The position numbers and the translations under genes were made by a program. Below are positions 43,002-54,409 of a stretch of 64,000 nucleotides of DNA, piece after piece (within the stretch, counting starts at the first letter, position 1; the number at the start of each line of letters is the position of its first letter). Origin of the DNA: Eublepharis macularius. Its lineage: Eukaryota; Chordata; Lepidosauria; Squamata; Eublepharidae. The stretch lies in NCBI RefSeq assembly GCF_028583425.1, contig NC_072805.1, positions 18,176,001 to 18,240,000 on the forward strand. The letters are read 5' to 3'. The notes below the pieces were generated by a model that saw only the letters and a program-made list of their open reading frames with translations, was not told where the DNA came from and searched no databases.

Positions 43002-43435
43002 CTGGTAAAATAAAGTTTAAAGTGTCAAATTATTCAAAAATCATCCAGCTGATAAGGACAGATAAATAACACAGAGATAAATAACACACAAACTGCAAAA
43101 ATACTTAATAGCCATTTTCATCTGGGAACAAGATATTTTTTTTACTGAAAGACATCTTCAATAGAGGTGCTGAGAAAAGGTGGAACAAAAGGTGAAGGGA
43201 GAAGAAAGAACTTGTACATGGCAGGAATCAGATGGCACAGAAAGGGCAGTGCCGTACAAGGGAGGTTTCAAAGAAGAAGTGGGGCAGAGTAGTTGCCTCA
43301 GCAAGCAATGCTGTTCTGGCACAGGGCGGAAGCAGTCCCAGAATTGCAGCAAGGAATAACTAAAGTAAGGCATACAGTGACAGGACGTTTCGACCCAGTT
43401 ACAGAGATGGGTACTGATAGAATTCTAGTATCTAC

Positions 43436-43669
43436 GGGCCAAGCTACAAGTGACGCCTGACACAGGCTGGACACTAGTCAACTTCCCTCAAATTTTGATG
43501 GGAAATGTAGGCGTCCTGGTCTTACAGTTTGGCTCTCTGACTGCTGTCCAACAGATTTTTCAACTGTCACTTATCCAACATTCCGCCAAGCTGCCTACAT
43601 TTCCCATCAAAACTTGAGGGAAGCAGACAAGTGTCTAACCCGTGTCATTTGTCACTTGTAGTTTGGTCC
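43436..43669. mobile_element. MITE related to 53602-53835
   Basis: About 234 bp with inverted ends gggccaagctacaagtgacg and cacttgtagtttggtcc. Internal inverted arms (cttccctcaaattttgatgg and its mirror catcaaaacttgagggaag) surround a unique middle. The flanks TAC/TAT fit a mutated 3-bp duplication. Confidence 0.82.
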
Positions 43670-43759
43670 TATGAAGGCAACTATTCTGGATCCTTGTGCA
43701 TCCTGGCTACTAACATCTTGTAAAGACTGCATAAAGGTGTCTTTGATGCCTATCATAAA

Positions 43760-44565
43760 TCAATCACTAGCTCAAGGCACCTTCCCTCAGCCTCTCAGAC
43801 AGGTCGTCATCCACCTACAAGTTTAAAAAACTCATCTTTGGACAAAAATGATGTAGCCAATTATCACCCAATCTCTAATCAACCCTTTCTGGGCATCGGT
43901 TATCAGGCTCAATTCAAGGTCATGACTATCACATTCATGGCCTTGGCCCCTCATATCTGTGTGACCACCTCTCCTGTTTTGCCAAGGCAGCTTTGTTCAT
44001 CTTGACAGGGCCTTCTGTAGATACCACACTATAGTTGGATAAAATCAACAGCTGCCCACACACGTGCTCTCTCTAAAATGGTTTGCCTGAGGAGGTCAGG
44101 AATGCTCCCACTCACTTGGCTTTTCACAAACTACACAAGACTAAATTATTCAGGAGGGCTTTCTACCCAGATTATAAGGGTGTGTCATAAGAAGTAGCTC
44201 AAAAAGATGCATTGGCAGGGACAGGGACTACACACTACACTGTTGGGTACTGTCTGCTAATGTAGACATGTGCCCACCTACTAGGGCGTTTCCATGTTGC
44301 TAAACATACCATGTAAATTAGTTATGCTTGGTTTAGAAAGACTTCATCGTTGTGCTTTCGCTTTATGCTTGTTTTCTTTTCTTTTTTTTGCTACCATACT
44401 CAATTGTATGTTTCTCTGAATGTTCTGACTGTTGTTTGTTACTGTGCTTTGCTCAGCGAATGTCCTCGCTGTTAATTATATTGTATTTTCACTTGTAGTG
44501 GGTAATCCGCTTTGGATCTCAGTGAGAAAGGCAGACTATAAGTAGCAACAACAACAACTAGGAGA
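43760..44565 (+). mobile_element. LINE 3' remnant (L2/CR1-like)
   Basis: Broken + strand frames resemble RT C-terminal text (gttatcaggctcaattcaag, atggccttggcccctcatat). It is followed by an untranslated tail ending ctttggatctcagtgagaaa and tataagtagcaacaac. Confidence 0.65.
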
Positions 44566-44998
44566 TGTAGAGTTAAAGGGCCACACTAGATGCAACATCT
44601 GCTGAAGTCAGTGAACGAACAGACCCACAGCTGGGCAAATGTGTTGTCCAGCCCATCCCATCCCCTGCCACAGCAGTTTTGGCTTAGGAAAATACTGTGT
44701 GGGGAGGAGACCGAAGCCTTTCCTATCTCTGCATCACACTCTCGTGCTAAATCAGATTGGGGGATCTTGGGAACATTAGTTCCCCAACGTCCTGTTATGT
44801 CTCTAGAGAGTTGGGTTGGGGAGCAAGAGCCAACTGGTGGCAGACGTCAAGTCTACCCTGCCCTGACAGCTACTTCACACATCACAAAAAAGCAAATCCA
44901 CCAAGTGCCGCAAAAATGAGAAGTAGGCCCTTGCTGTGGAAAGGTCCTGCACCAAGTCTGAGAATATTTGGGTAAATGTGCATTATTCTTCTTTTTAA

Positions 44999-45058
44999 AG
45001 AGAGAGACACAGAGACAGAGAGAGAGCAGCACTGGAAACAGAGAGAGAGAAGCAGCAG
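44999..45058. repeat. AG-rich simple repeat
   Basis: A purine-rich gagagacacagagacagaga-type tract. Confidence 0.7.
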
Positions 45059-45978
45059 CATTCGGAACTCCTGGGTTTATCCAATTTTCTGTTTTCTACC
45101 CGTACCTTCTTCTCAGCTTGGTTTAAAATCTGAGCTGCCATACACCTTAGGCTTAGAACACGGTCTGATGCCAGCTGAAGTCTTTTCCTTTTTCTCATCA
45201 GTACACAATTGCTTATTATAAAGGCTGCTGCTTGTGATTTCAATATACTGCTAACAGCTGGAGAAATGCACAGCTGCAATAAAGCAACTATACCATGGTT
45301 TTACGGATGGTGTTCTCGCATCAAGTGTATTCAATCACACGGATATTTTAGTGACAGCAGCTCTATATAATGTACTGAAAACATTACAGCTTTTCATACT
45401 TCAGCATCAAGAGGCATGTAAGATTACTTTTGGAGGGATTTTTAATTAAGTTTGTCTCTATGGGAGACAAACTGAGGAAAGGAGACTACATTATTTCTTC
45501 TTTCCAAAACTAGGGGAGGGGAGGGGGATGGACAAACTTCTTCTTTTCCTAACATCTTTAAGAATTAATGTTTTGGAGAACACCACAGATCAATGCTCCA
45601 TGCAACTTGTACCTAGCTAAAAAGAGAATTTGGGAGAGAGTTTTTTTAGAGTATCCACTAAAGTATTATGAACATACGGGGCTGAGTTTATTAGATATTG
45701 TTCAACATCAGTCACACCACCTTAGTTCTTAAATTCTGATGCTACATAAAGGGCTGGGAACTAGCACAAGAAAGATACCAATATACTATATATAGAATTT
45801 AAACATGCATGCATAAAAATAAAAAACAAACCTCTCTCTACACCTGTGTTTTAGTGTACGGTATCAGTATCGTATTTATAAGGAGACAGGATGTGTTAGT
45901 TACAACATAAACATCTTCCACTATTCCACCAGACCTCAAATTAAGCCACGTCTTACTATTTAGAACAGATAAACGTAC

Positions 45979-46119
45979 CTTGCCCTTTTTCAAGAAATAT
46001 TATTTTTGATTCTGGAAGGAAGTTAGATCCAGTAACCGCCATTTCGTGCCCTCCATTTACTGAGCAACTGCTGATGCTGTATTTCTCTATCTGAGGAAGT
46101 TCTTGAGCTGATCTCTGAG
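45979..46119 (-). CDS. NFATC3: NFATC3 coding exon (IPT/TIG domain start, exon 6)
   Basis: 141-nt exon. CT at its start completes serine with the T of the previous exon, giving ...[22 protein letters not shown], then [20 protein letters not shown] and IIFLEKGQ, followed by one base of an aspartate codon. This is the start of the IPT (Ig-like, RHR-C) domain, which handles dimer contacts and contributes to cooperation with AP-1. The acceptor is ctcaaag at 46120 and the donor is gtacgt after 45979. The NGGHEM and GSNFLP segments are NFAT-family hallmarks. Confidence 0.95.
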
Positions 46120-46417
46120 CTTTGAGAAAAAGGGTATACAAAAATATGTAAGTATTCTGGTTGTTGTACCCATTCTTTCAAATTATGCCTAAGCAATAAG
46201 AAGCAAAAACTTCATTAACCTCTCTCTATAAAATATAGGTGCTGGACATAGGATTTTTCTCCCACTACAGATGCTAATTTTCTGCTCCTTACACTCCTGC
46301 TCTATCAAGCAAATGACAACATTATAGCTAGCTTCCTGACACTGATTTGGCAATACTGCTCCCATTCTCTGCTTGGATTATAAAAACTCCTACTTTTTCC
46401 CACTCCCGTCCTTGAAT

Positions 46418-46505
46418 GTGATGAAGGAAGGTTTGACTCTTGAAAGCTCATACCCTGGAAATCTAGTTGGTCTCTAATGTGCAACTGGACTCAATCTTGC
46501 TCTTT
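46418..46505. repeat. Right arm of the fold-back repeat family
   Basis: gactcttgaaagctcatacc, tggaaatctagttggtctct and actggactcaatcttgctc match the right arm of 14336-14524. Confidence 0.65.
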
Positions 46506-46594
46506 TTTTTTTTTTTTAAAGAAAAACACCATTTTTTTAAAACACGCTAATTTTAAAATTTCAGGTGTAAGAGATTCACAATCAATATTACTTG

Positions 46595-46855
46595 CAGGGC
46601 TTTTTTCAGCTGGAAGGCAGTGGAGCGGAGTTCCGGCACCTCTTGGAAATGGTCACATGGCCGGTGGCCCCGCCCCCTGATCTCCAGAGGGCAATCTAAA
46701 CTCCCCTCTGTCTGGAGATCAGGGGGCGGGGCCACCGACCCTTTTCACCGGTGATTTAAACTTTAAAAAACTCCACCCTTGTTCCAGCTGACCCAAAGTG
46801 ACATCACTGTGCGGTCCTGAGTACCACTACCTCTTTTCCCAGAAAAAAAGACCTG
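46595..46855. mobile_element. Non-autonomous hAT MITE with perfect target duplication
   Basis: 261 bp, the same family as 21096. It starts CAGGGCTTTTTTCAGC and ends AAAAAAAGACCTG. The 8-bp duplication attacttg lies at 46587-46594 and 46856-46863. Confidence 0.9.
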
Positions 46856-47049
46856 ATTACTTGTAACCTTTACTGTTCTTCCCATTCATATATAATGATT
46901 CTAAGTTACTACTACCCTGTCATACAATTTTTTGATGCAAATGTTATGGAAAAGTTTGTTTTGCAGCAAAGAGAAAAACAAAAACAAAAACAGGCAGACA
47001 TATAGGCATCATAAAGCAGCATGAAAAGCCTTTATAAGAAAAATGTTAA

Positions 47050-48220
47050 AAATGTTACAAAGAACGTATCACCTTAATTCAGAAATAGACTTTAATGCTA
47101 ATTAAATACAGTGTGTGAGAGTAATATGTGCAGTCAAGCTGCTTCTGACACATGGTGACCCTACGAATGAAAGTCCTCCAAAAGGTCGTATCATGAACAG
47201 ACTTGCTCAGATCTTGCAAACTGGAGGAACTGTCTTCCTTTATCGAGTCAAGCCATCTCATCTTGCATCTTCCTCTTTTCCTGCAGCCTTTCACCTTTCC
47301 TAGCATTGTTGACTTTTCCAGAGAGTCTTGTCTTCTCATGACGTGACCAAGTACAATAGCCTCAGTTTTGTCATTTTAGCTTCTAGGGAGAATTCAGGCT
47401 TGATTTGACCTAGAATCCACTTATTTGTCTTTTGGGCTGTCCATGGTACCCACAAAACTCTTCTCCAGCACCACATTTCAAATGAATCAATTTTTTTCCT
47501 GTCGGCTTTCTTCACTGTCCAACTGTCACATCCACACATAGTAACAGGGAATACCATAGTGTGGATTATCTTGATCGCGGTCCCCAGAGAGATATCCTTA
47601 TCCTTAAGGATCTTTTCTAGTTTTCTCATGGCTGGTCTTCCAAGTCTCAATCTTCTTTTGATTTTTTGGTTGCGCTCTCTCTTTTGGTTGATGATTGAGC
47701 CAAGGAATAAAAAAACCTTTATTTCAATTTCTTCACTGTCAATAAAATTGTGTAATTCTTGAACAGTCACTATTTTGTCTTCTTGATGTTCAGATGTAAT
47801 CCTGCGTTTGTATTTTCTCTTTTAATCTTCAACAGAAATTGTTTCAAGTCTTCACCGTTTTCTGCCAGTAATATAGGGTCATCTGCATATCTCAAATTTT
47901 TAATATTTCTTCCACAATTTTCACTCCGCCTTCTTCTAAATCTAATCCATCTTTCCTTATATGTTCTGCATATAGGTTGAACAAATAGGGAGATAATATA
48001 CATCCTTGTCTGACACCTTTGCCAAGTGGAAACTGTTTAGTTTCCCCATATTTTGTTCTGACCGCAGCCTCTTGTCTAGAGTACAGGTTGCGCATCAAAA
48101 CAACCAGATGCTGTAGCACGCCCATTTCTTTTAACACCATCCATAGCTTTTCATGACCCACAACATCGAAAGCATTGCTACACTCTATGTGCAACTGAAT
48201 CAACCTCCCCCCATCCATGG
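47050..48220 (-). mobile_element. BovB (RTE clade) LINE remnant
   Basis: Minus-strand reading frames, broken by frameshifts, give BovB reverse-transcriptase landmarks: AFDVVGHEKLWMVLKEMGVL, RNLYSRQEAAVRT, GKGVRQGCILSPYLFNLYAE, NLRYADDPILLAE, LNIKKTK, SWTVKKADRKKID, WCWRRVLWVPWTA and GRCKMRWLDSI. The element is 5'-truncated around 48220, where RT homology starts abruptly, and its 3' end is near 47050. BovB is widespread in squamates and known for horizontal transfer (established). This copy is inactive. Confidence 0.9.
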
Positions 48221-48429
48221 GCCATAATCAGTAAAGTTATAGATCACTGAAAATACAGTATAAACATAAGTTGTAAATCCTCTGACAGCAAATAAACATC
48301 TTTATACAAGTCTATTCTTGCCATGGTGCATTCTAACAGCATAAGTAACAAAAGGCATCTGTAATTCCATACGGTTTTTTTTTCTTTTTCAAGCTCCTGG
48401 TCACCTGCTTCATACTTCAGTCACACTCT

Positions 48430-48630
48430 GGTTTTCTCCTCAACGGGGAACCAAAGTGGCCCACGTCATTCTCCCCCCCTCCATTTTATCCTCCCAAGAG
48501 CCCTGTAAGAGAGGTTAGGCTGAGAGTGGCCCAAGGTCACCTAGCAAGCTTACGTGATGGAGCAGGGATTTGAACCTGGACCTCCCAAATACTAGTCTGA
48601 CACTCTGACCACTATACAACACTCTCTCCC
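48430..48630 (-). mobile_element. tRNA-derived SINE (variant B2)
   Basis: gagaggttaggctgagagtg, cccaaggtcacctagcaagc and the reversed head gggatttgaacctggacctc with actctgaccactatacaaca. Confidence 0.78.
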
Positions 48631-48802
48631 AATTTCAAAATTTGATAACAAATCTTAGAGATTAGAGTATGAAACTTCAGCTATTTGTAAGTTGGTTTAA
48701 GTATAGTTAGTGTTTACGCTTGAAATTCACTGCTTCTATAAACCACAATTTTGATTCTCTAAATAAACAGCAAAGGTATTTATAACTAGGAAAAAAACTT
48801 AC

Positions 48803-48975
48803 AGCATTCAACAGGTATCGAAGCAACTTGGAGGGACAGGACTTTTCCACTAGGCTGTGGGATGTGTACCCGGAACACAAGTCGGACCCTTGTATTTTTC
48901 CTTCCAATATCTGTCTCACCCTTACGAAGTTCTATATCAGAATTGCGGAGTTTCAAAATGCCTGCACAATCAATA
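48803..48975 (-). CDS. NFATC3: NFATC3 coding exon (end of Rel-homology N-domain, exon 5)
   Basis: 173-nt exon. Its first T completes the AGT serine begun in the upstream exon, and it then reads [40 protein letters not shown] and [17 protein letters not shown]. It ends with one base of the next serine codon. The sequence forms the last strands of the Rel N-domain (RHR-N) and the linker to the IPT domain. The acceptor is cacag at 48976-48980 and the donor is gtaagt after 48803. Phase 2 in and phase 1 out fit the neighbouring exons exactly. No stop or frameshift was seen. Confidence 0.95.
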
Positions 48976-51582
48976 CTGTGGAGAACCACAGGAAACACAG
49001 CAGCGTTACAAGCCATTTGTTACTCATTAAAAACAAGACATATTCTACAAGAAGATTTTCCTGTTTGGAAACTTGTCAAATACAAAGAAAACGGAAAAGT
49101 CACAGCCAATATATTCTTCTTTTGTTCATCCTGTACATTGCACGGCTGGCCTGTAGTCTAAGTGTGAAGTGATGTATTTATCCCCTTTCAACTTATGTGA
49201 AATATAAACTAACAGCAATTAACAGCCAAACAAAGGAATTCCTCTTCAGAGCTACGCTCCTCCCCCCCCAAAAGAAACTGGACTATATTTTCCTATGAAT
49301 AATCTGGAAATGTTGTAGGAAAGTTTTTTTTAAAAAAAAAATCACTTTTGGTACGAGTAAAATGTTTTTTTAAGAAAATGCTTTAGTAATTCAAAATGCA
49401 CTTTATGATGACTGTTATGTAATAGCTACAGCATTAGATTAGATGCTAATCCTATACAGCATATTCTCAAGGACATTTATTGTTTAAATTATTTTATTCA
49501 CAATTAATAGGCTACAGAATTAGGGGTATGCAGGTAAAAAGTTATCCTTTTAATTCCGTATCAGAAAGGGCATGCTTATTGTTAAATACGTAGTATACTG
49601 TATCAGAAAGTCATTCCAAATAGACTAGAACAATACTCCTGATAATAAAAAGAAAAGTGGGCCCTTCCCTATACAAAATTTAAAACTTTTTTGGGGGGGG
49701 GGGAGACCCTAAGAGAAAGTTGTCAACTTACATCTGAGAGTCAGGCCTCAGCTCTTTAAAATTTTAAGGGGGCATTATTTTCTATGGGGGAAAACCTGAA
49801 GCCCAAAATTTTCATGCCCCCCACCTCCAACAGAAAAATGATACTTTCGCTCATTACTTCAAAATTTCCAGAAACTTTACACTTCTACTCTTTACTCCTC
49901 CATGCAAGCATTAGAAAGTGGCAGAATACTCCTATAACAAAATCATATCAAAGTATCTTCATATTGCACATTTTTAAATTGGTAAAATTAAATTGGGCAC
50001 AATGTGCACGCACTCTTATTGCATCACAGGCTTACAGCAGAAATGACATGTTCGTCATTAGGGGCCATGACAAGTTAGAATGCCACTAATCCTTTGCATA
50101 TATTAACTGTACAAAATCAATAAAATGTACAAATGTTTCTCGCTAAAACTGCACATACCTAACTACAAAAGGAGAACTTTATGCTTTTGCTACAACACTA
50201 TGGTTCTTAAAGTGTTGCCAGTGGATGCAGTAAAAAATTATTGTGATTAAATTGGTTTAATCAGTTTATGAGGAAGAAACAAAATATTCTGCTCAGGTAG
50301 TCACATCTGGACACAGCAAGAGATTGGGAGCTTCACTAAAAGTTTCCCAAACCAAGACACTTCACATCAGGATCCCAAACCAGAATAATCCACACACAAA
50401 AGGAAGAGGGAAGTAACTTGAAGGCACCGGATTCATGCATGTTACAAACAGAAGCTTGATAAAAATGTCAATTCCGCTCTCAAGTAGCTGCCACAGCATC
50501 TTGTGGGATCCAAAGCACTGTACATAAAAAGCAGCATTAAAAAGATGACAGACTGCACAGGCTCTGCTGTGTATGAGCCAGGGCAACCAGGCCAGCTGGG
50601 GCAAATGGGAGAAGATATAACTGTCAGTTTATAGTAGCAAAAGATCCTCTTGCAGCCAGGCAATCTGGGAAATGATCTGCAATTACGGGATGGTTACTCT
50701 TTACTGCCCAGTGTGAAAATATCTCCATCTCTTTGATTTGGTAATGCCTTTCTAATGGATCAGAGGGTTCAGATCCACAAACTCACAGTAGTTAGTCTAC
50801 CCTGGGACACGAGTGAGCTGGGCTCTGACAAAGTGCTGTCCCTTTGTCTTTGTGTGCACACATGCATGTGTGTGCACACATAAGACGGTGATGATGTACT
50901 CACCCAACAGTGTCCACACTGGAGCTGACATGCAGAAACCGTACGTTCTTCTTAACTAGAAACTATTACTTATTTTCCTTAAGCCTGTGCTTTAGTCCTG
51001 CACCTGTATCACCACAGGGTTGTTCTTTGTAATGATAAAGTTATTCCTTAATTAGGAGCATTGTCTCAATTTCTCTTGCACACTCCAATTACTCACCAGT
51101 GCTAATACCTTGGGAGCAGCTGTCCTGCCAGGCAGCTGCTCAGTCCCAAGGGGAAGTCCCTTAAGAGGCACTGGGGGGGGGGGGCGCAAATATCCACGGT
51201 TGGTGGCACACAATGCAAAGAGACTCCAGTGTTCTCCTTTGCATTGAAAGGAAACCAGGGCACAAACTCCCCAACCTCAGCCTTCCAGTTGGGGTCGCAT
51301 ATCAGTGAGAGGGTCTCGCTAGGGGTGGGTCAAGGGTGAGGAAAAATGTAACAGGCTTGTTCTTTGCTTGTTTCAGACTTAGAAGGCAGTCCAAAACTCT
51401 TACATCAAACAGAAATGTTTAGCAATAAAGTGACTAATGAAAAGATAATCCTAGAAGAAAATTGAGAAAAGTTAGTTTCCCTAAGAGATCGTACCCTGTG
51501 ACTCATTTGTAATGCCTACCTGGCAACTGATAAGACTTGGACTACAATTTACTGACTGGCTTGGGAAAGTCTTCCGACATAC

Positions 51583-51782
51583 CTGGCTGACATATTGTTT
51601 TCAGGAAGCAGTGGAATTTCCAGGACTTTTGTGCTTGTAATAATTATTTCTTGACTTGCAGTAGCAACTGTTTTCCCTGTGATTCTGTGCACCTGGTAGA
51701 AGGCATGCGGCCTTAAGTAGCGATCATCCGCTGTCCCAATGAACATCTGTAGGTTTACTGGCTTTTCACTATAACCCAGGAG
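51583..51782 (-). CDS. NFATC3: NFATC3 coding exon (Rel-homology region, exon 4 by family order)
   Basis: First NFATC3 exon visible in the window, 200 nt, starting in phase 0 at [12 protein letters not shown] and ending at PENNMSA plus two bases of a split serine codon. NFATC3 is a cytoplasmic factor that calcineurin dephosphorylates so that it enters the nucleus and binds GGAAA sites. This exon encodes the middle of the DNA-binding Rel-homology region ([19 protein letters not shown], then [10 protein letters not shown]). The acceptor is a pyrimidine tract ending in tcag at 51783 and the donor is gtatgt after 51583. The ORF running upstream of LLGY is intron sequence. The preceding exon, which carries the main DNA-contact loop, is not in the window. 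The sequence is almost identical to what I recall of mammalian NFATc3. The exon number assumes the mammalian exon order. Confidence 0.95.
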
Positions 51783-52204
51783 CTGATAAAAAAAGAAAGA
51801 CGAAATATTCAAATATTGACTTGCATTATCTGGTAATTGTGCCATTTTTTTTTTAAAGGGAAGACAAGTCACAAAGAAGCACAGTTTTACTCCCCAAGCC
51901 CAAATATATAAACTGGCAGCTGAATCTGAGATGCATGTCAATACAAAACTTTTTTTAAATGCTCAGTTTTCTTTTTGTGCCATTACTTAAAACTTCACAC
52001 ATGATTTTTCAATAAATAATACTTGGCTCTTAGCACTTAAAACCGGGGTTCTACAACCTACTGCTCTAGAGTCAAATGTGACTCAGTGGGGGACCAAATA
52101 TTGTTCTTTTAAAAAAAACATCAAATCAGGTTAAAGTACATTGGAAGGATAGATGGGATCCTAGAATAAGGCAAAGATTTTTATGGGAATAAAGAGCTTC
52201 TTAG

Positions 52205-52636
52205 AGATGTATTGTCGAAGGCTTTCACGGCCGGAGAACGATGGTTGTTTAAGAATGAACAGAGCATGGTTTCCAGTTCTGAAAAACACCAGGCTAACAA
52301 AACACTCTACACCCGACAATAGCCCTGCGGAGAAGATTAGCACATCAAGCACCAATCCATATGCAAAAGAACCTCCTCAGGATACAGTGAAGCCTCCCTC
52401 CATTAGCATTCCACACCCTGGGAAACTCTTACAGGATGACTCAGCTCAACCCCACCCCTCCTGAGTAGATACAAATGACCTGCCAACACCTTTTCCACAC
52501 TGTGACACTGAGAGATCTCCGTCTTTTGGTGCTACACCTCTGAAGATGCCAGCCACAGCTGCTGGCGAAACGTCAGGAACTACAATGCCAAGACCACGGC
52601 AATACAGCCCGGAAAACCCACAACAACCATCCTTCT
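52205..52636 (+). mobile_element. Penelope-like element terminal sequence (putative)
   Basis: A 3'-terminal module on + (ctgaagatgccagccacagc, gaaacgtcaggaactacaat, cagcccggaaaacccacaac) is preceded by a short inverted piece of its own 3' end at 52206-52246 (attgtcgaaggctttcacgg). This layout and the gaaacgtcagg core match my memory of Penelope-like LTR-like ends in reptiles. No reverse transcriptase is present. Confidence 0.5.
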
Positions 52637-52712
52637 TAGAGATGCTTCACAAAAAAAAGGGAATGATAGAGGTGGTAGCCTAGAATTCAAGTGCAAACCA
52701 TGTGCAGATTGA

Positions 52713-52911
52713 TGGTTGTTGTGGGTTTTCCGGGCTGTATTGCCGTGGCCTTGGCATTGTAGTTCCTGACGTTTCGCCAGCAGCTGTGGCTGGCATCTTA
52801 AGCTGCTGGCGAAACGTCAGGAACTACAATGCCAAGACCACGGCAATACAGCCTGGAAAACCCACAACAACCATCGTTCTCCGGCCATGAAAGCCTTCGA
52901 CAATACATGTG
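52713..52911. repeat. Inverted duplication of the Penelope-like terminus
   Basis: A minus-oriented copy at 52713-52801 (gttgtgggttttccgggctg) abuts a plus-oriented copy at 52802-52911 (gctggcgaaacgtcaggaac, ending gccttcgacaatacat). They form a fold-back of about 80 bp per arm. Confidence 0.85.
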
Positions 52912-53511
52912 CAGATTTATGCCAGTGTGCTAAAACAATTGAGCAGTGTGGCCCTATGTATATTTATTACTCATTGTTAAACCTTGTCTGTGCCCCTTCC
53001 TAATAAAGGACTGCCAGCAACCAGCGTCTGGGCTGCAGAAACATTATAGGTCAATGAGTCATTCATCATTAATATATATTAATCATTATTTTATATATAG
53101 TTTCAGTTATGCAAACAGGCTCTTATAAGAGTTTTGTGGATCTCTTACTCTGAAGTCTGACTTTAGTTCTTTCCCTGTAAAATTGTTAAAAAAAAAACAC
53201 CCTTCTTAAGGCTGTTCAGAGGGCTTTGCATATGCTCTTAGCAATCTTTGTAATGACCATGTAAGATAAAAAATGTATTTTAAACATCCCTTTATTGTAA
53301 ATAGGAAGCTACAGCTGAGGAAACAGCAGTGTCTTATCACAAATTCTAGTAAGTTCACTGCAGGGGGTGGGAGGGAACTAAACTAGGAACTTCCAGGCTC
53401 ACAAATGATGGGCCATTTTAAACAACGGATATCCACAACCAGTTTCCTCACTTAAAAAAATAAAATAAAATAGCAACTTCAACGTGTCTTATACTTGGCT
53501 CTTCCAGCCAG

Positions 53512-53601
53512 GTAGCATGGTGTAGTGGTTACTGGTTAGTGCTGAATTAGGAAATGGGAGACTCAAGTTTGACTCCCCTCCCTGCTATAGAAGCTTACTG
53601 A
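53512..53601 (+). mobile_element. tRNA-derived SINE, 5' part, split by a MITE
   Basis: The head tagcatggtgtagtggttac, the B-box-like tcaagtttgactcccctcc, ending agaagcttactga. Confidence 0.8.
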
Positions 53602-53835
53602 GAGCGGGACCACAAGTGACACCTGACACTGGTTGGACACTAGTCAGCTTCCCTCAAGTTTTGATGGGAAATGTAGGCGTCCTGGTCTTGCAGCTTGACT
53701 CTCTGACTGCTGTCCGATGGACTTTTCAACTGTCACTTGTCCAACATTCCGCCAAGCTGCCTACATTTCCCATCAAAACTTGAGGGAAGCTGGCAAGTGT
53801 CCAACCTGTGTCAGGCGTCACTTGTGGTCCCGCTC
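53602..53835. mobile_element. MITE with TGA target duplication, nested in a SINE
   Basis: 234 bp with long inverted ends (gagcgggaccacaagtgac and its mirror). TGA flanks both sides (53599-53601 and 53836-53838). Removing the element plus one TGA restores an uninterrupted SINE (agcttactgagtaacttcgg). Confidence 0.9.
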
Positions 53836-53990
53836 TGAGTAACTTCGGGCCAGTCACACACAAACTAACCCAACTTCACTGAGCTGATATGAGCATCAAA
53901 TGGAGGCAAAGGGAACAATGTAAACCACGTGCAGCCCTCCCCACTAGAGAGAAAGGTGGGGTATAGGAGAAGGCAATAAATAAATATAAG
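53836..53990 (+). mobile_element. tRNA-derived SINE, 3' part
   Basis: tgagtaacttcgggccagtc continues the SINE of 53512-53601. It ends aggcaataaataaatataag. Confidence 0.8.
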
Positions 53991-54409
53991 TTATACTTGG
54001 CTCTCCCATCCTAACTTTCAGCAGGGCTCTCAAAAATCCCAACAAGTGACAAGTAAGCAAGCTAAATAAACGAGGGCCCCTCAGTAAAGCCAAGTTCCAT
54101 GTGGATTTCAGCATGACACTGTAACATCAAGTTACAGCAGAGAAAATCCACTACTTGGCAGCAAGTAGTGGATTTCCATCTGAACTGGCCCAGGTAAGAA
54201 AAATAGCACTTTAACACTTTATGAAGGAGTCTGGCCTTAGTGCCCCGCTACCCTGCTTTTTTTTTTTTTTTTGCAAACTCCAGCAGCCGCTGAGAAGAAC
54301 ATGATGTTATAGACTAAGATATTTTAAGGAAGCAGCAATGTGCTGTATCAACTGTACTAATCTTAAATTAACTACCATTTAATGCAAAGCGCTTGCAAAA
54401 CTCACTGTG

